16,321 nt of DNA from Desulfobacterales bacterium (GTDB taxonomy: Bacteria; Desulfobacterota; Desulfobacteria; Desulfobacterales; Desulfobacteraceae): the NCBI GenBank assembly GCA_022361095.1, contig JAKSBO010000342.1:1-16321 (forward strand), read 5' to 3'. Both the position numbers and the translations under genes were made by a program. Below the pieces are notes generated by a model. That model was not told the DNA's origin and ran no database searches. It was given only the letters and a program-made list of their open reading frames with translations. Shown one piece after another: positions 14,862 through 16,321 of this stretch (its first letter is position 1; every line of letters starts with the position of its first letter).

Positions 14862-15173
14862 ATGGGTTTAGGAAAAATATTGAAATTAATCAGGACAAAT
14901 AAAGGTTTGACCCAAAAGCAGATGGCAGATCACATCGGCATTTCTCAAAATTATTTGTCCCTAATCGAAAGCAACAGTAAGGTCCCTTCTGCTGACCGCC
15001 TCTCATCTTTTGCTAAGACACTTAAAGTCTCAAAAGATGCTCTCGTGTTTGTTGCATCACAGCCACCTGAAGAATTATCCGAAAGGGACAAAAAAAAGTA
15101 CAAAGAGTTACAAAGCAATATCATGTCTCTCCTGCTGCTTGATATTACCGGAGAACTCGTTCCGAATGCCTGA
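14862..15173 (+). CDS. XRE/Cro-type HTH protein of the retron-like cassette
   Basis: A 103-residue DNA-binding protein. The XRE domain spans about residues 4-60, with helices 2-3 at 17-37 (TQKQMADHIGISQNYLSLIES) followed by the usual NSKVPSADRLSSFAKTLKV. The C-terminal 35 residues are charged and helical (EELSERDKKKYKELQSNI), ending in a hydrophobic patch, possibly for dimerisation or partner contact. GAGGTG lies upstream of ATG. Its last codons overlap the RT start by 8 nt, so the two are translationally coupled. Small XRE-type proteins are known partners of some retron RTs. Here it probably regulates the cassette from the palindromes at 14100-14122 and 14839-14851. A sensor or antitoxin-like role is an alternative. 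Confidence 0.88.
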   Translation: MGLGKILKLIRTNKGLTQKQMADHIGISQNYLSLIESNSKVPSADRLSSFAKTLKVSKDALVFVASQPPEELSERDKKKYKELQSNIMSLLLLDITGELVPNA

Positions 15174-16044
15174 TGCTTATTCAAGTATAAAACTCAATAT
15201 CAAGACATTAAAACATCTTTCCCATCGTCTGGGATTTCAAATAGATGTACTGGAAAAAGCAGCAACAAAAGCAGAAAAATCATATAAATTTGGTAAAATT
15301 CCTAAAAAAAATGGAAAAGGTTTTCGTAATATTTCAGAGCCTTATCCACTTTTAAAGAGTATTCAAGAATCCATCCACAGGCTTCTTAAAGAAGCGACTG
15401 TCTCTGAGCATGCCCACTGCGGTATTCAGAAAAGATCAAACCTGACAAATGCAAAAAACCATTGTCGCAAAAAGATGATATACAGCCTTGATTTCAAAGA
15501 TTTTTTTTCCAGCATAAGGCATACTAGAGTTTACGGATTGTTCTTCAATGAATTAGGCTGTTCTCCTCCTGTATCACGTCTACTAACAAGACTCTGCACA
15601 GTGAATGGTTGCGTTCCTCAGGGCGGCTCAATGAGTATGGATATTGCTAATCTGGTCTGCCGGAAATTGGATGATCGCATTAGTGGTCTTTGTGCAAGAT
15701 ATGGTGTGGAATACACACGTCATTGCGATGACATGACGTTTTCGGGCAATTTCTTCTCAGACAAATTCAGAACAGAGGTGAAAAAGATAATAAACGAGTG
15801 CGGGTTTCCACTCAATCCTGAAAAAGAAATGAGCTTACCCCATCACAACTCTCAAACAGTCGTCGGATTAGCGGTTAACAGGAAAAGGCCTCTTATTCCA
15901 AGGGTCATAAGAAGAAAATGGCGACAAGAAAAGCACCTGTTCGAAAAGCATGAGGTTGGTAGGCTAAGTGAAGAGGTCGCAGAAATCCAAAAAAAACGTA
16001 TAGGTGGGCAGCAAAGCTATCTTAATTATATCAACAAAGGTTAG
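15166..16044 (+). CDS. Retron-type reverse transcriptase with variant motifs
   Basis: A 292-residue RT of normal retron length. Retron features are NAKNH (95-99, the NAxxH motif), motif A SLDFKDFFSSI (107-117, catalytic Asp109), motif B VPQGGSMSMDIANLVCRKLD (150-169), motif C HCDD (186-189, catalytic Asp188 and Asp189), motif D GFPLNPEKE (213-221), and VVGLAVNRKRPLIPR (232-246) in the place of the retron VTG motif. Three signatures differ from the norm: HC for YA before DD, GSMSM for the usual SP-ending motif, and VVG for VTG. All three catalytic aspartates remain. No intron maturase or fused effector domain is present. ATG 15166 overlaps the HTH gene; GGAGA at 15150-15154 sits 11 nt upstream. 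It probably synthesises a branched msDNA from the RNA at 14180-14588. Confidence 0.92.
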   Translation: MPDAYSSIKLNIKTLKHLSHRLGFQIDVLEKAATKAEKSYKFGKIPKKNGKGFRNISEPYPLLKSIQESIHRLLKEATVSEHAHCGIQKRSNLTNAKNHCRKKMIYSLDFKDFFSSIRHTRVYGLFFNELGCSPPVSRLLTRLCTVNGCVPQGGSMSMDIANLVCRKLDDRISGLCARYGVEYTRHCDDMTFSGNFFSDKFRTEVKKIINECGFPLNPEKEMSLPHHNSQTVVGLAVNRKRPLIPRVIRRKWRQEKHLFEKHEVGRLSEEVAEIQKKRIGGQQSYLNYINKG

Positions 16045-16321
16045 ATCATTAAGAGGGCAAATGACAATTCATTGAAATCAGATGTTATTTTTTAAGGAGT
16101 AAGTACCCAAGACTATCCCTCTCAGTCCACACCTTTTAAATTTCCAAAGAGAATGATTTTTGCATTCTCATTTGGTCAGTTTCAGGTGCCTACCGCAATG
16201 ATTGAACTCTTTTCAGGAAGTTGTCCGGGCACTATATATTGTATCTGCTCTCAAAAGCCAAGAATCAATTATGGCCACCTCTAATAATTGCCTTTTGGCT
16301 ATGATTTCTTCGTTGCAATAA
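16045..16321. other. Non-coding region downstream of the RT with two long hairpins
   Basis: No coding frame is seen. CCAAA-GAGAATG (16144-16155) pairs with CATTCTC-A-TTTGG (16163-16175) over 12 bp around the loop ATTTTTG. AGCCAA (16256-16261) and CAATTAT (16266-16272) pair with ATAATTG (16284-16290) and TTGGCT (16295-16300), with a 4x4 internal loop. The first may end the RT transcript, although no T-tract follows it. The second lies at the window edge and could be a boundary or repeat structure. Confidence 0.55.

Noticed and set aside
14180..16044. Group II intron
   Set aside because: The RT has no maturase or endonuclease domain, is retron-length, and no domain V-like hairpin follows it.
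14180..16044. Diversity-generating retroelement
   Set aside because: No template/variable repeat pair or variable-domain target gene is visible, and the NAxxH motif is retron-like.
16256..16300. Integron attC-like site
   Set aside because: It is an imperfect palindrome, but no GTTRRRY/RYYYAAC core sites are present.

Overview
The window looks like a chromosomal segment of a mesophilic anaerobic Desulfobacterota bacterium, most likely Desulfobacteraceae-like. This is inferred from gene content (a single-subunit 2-hydroxyacyl-CoA dehydratase-type iron-sulfur protein and a beta-RFAP-synthase-like GHMP enzyme in a bacterium), the middling GC of the core genes and the palindromic intergenic repeat. 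No 16S or other marker is present, so the assignment is soft.

Layout. 1-700 holds no supported gene and ends in a leader with a 13-bp direct repeat. 701-4634 is a four-gene plus-strand cluster: a beta-RFAP-synthase-like GHMP protein, a TrpF-like barrel, a zinc-dependent MDR dehydrogenase and a DhnA/LsrF-type class I aldolase. A palindromic repeat of about 126 bp lies between genes two and three. A long bidirectional terminator (4700-4750) separates this cluster from a convergent CsgG-like lipoprotein gene (4785-5846, minus). 5847-6140 is a divergent regulatory region with good sigma70 promoters and palindromes. 6141-12493 is a compact tetR-mfp-rnd-omf efflux operon, with a near-consensus promoter and a palindromic operator just downstream of its -10. 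12595-13734 encodes a lone HgdB/YjiM-like [Fe-S] protein.

From about 13.9 kb the sequence becomes AT-rich and carries a retron-like cassette: a sigma70-like promoter (14146-14173), a highly structured RNA region (about 14180-14588), an 80-codon small ORF (14568-14810), an XRE-type HTH gene (14862-15173) and a retron-type reverse transcriptase (15166-16044) overlapping the HTH gene by 8 nt. The RT has the retron NAxxH motif and an RT palm, but altered signature motifs: HCDD for YADD, QGGSMSM for QGxxxSP, VVG for VTG.

The most striking observation is a nested set of complementary segments. Bases 14240-14250 and 14259-14269 pair with 14562-14572 and 14552-14562. They form an a1/a2-like stem that buries both the Shine-Dalgarno sequence and the start codon of the small ORF. 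Between the arms lie msr-like hairpins and a strong msd-like hairpin (14477-14550). This suggests a retron whose RNA or msDNA directly controls translation of a small, possibly membrane-active protein, with the HTH protein as transcriptional regulator. The pairing is read directly from the sequence; the mechanism is inference.
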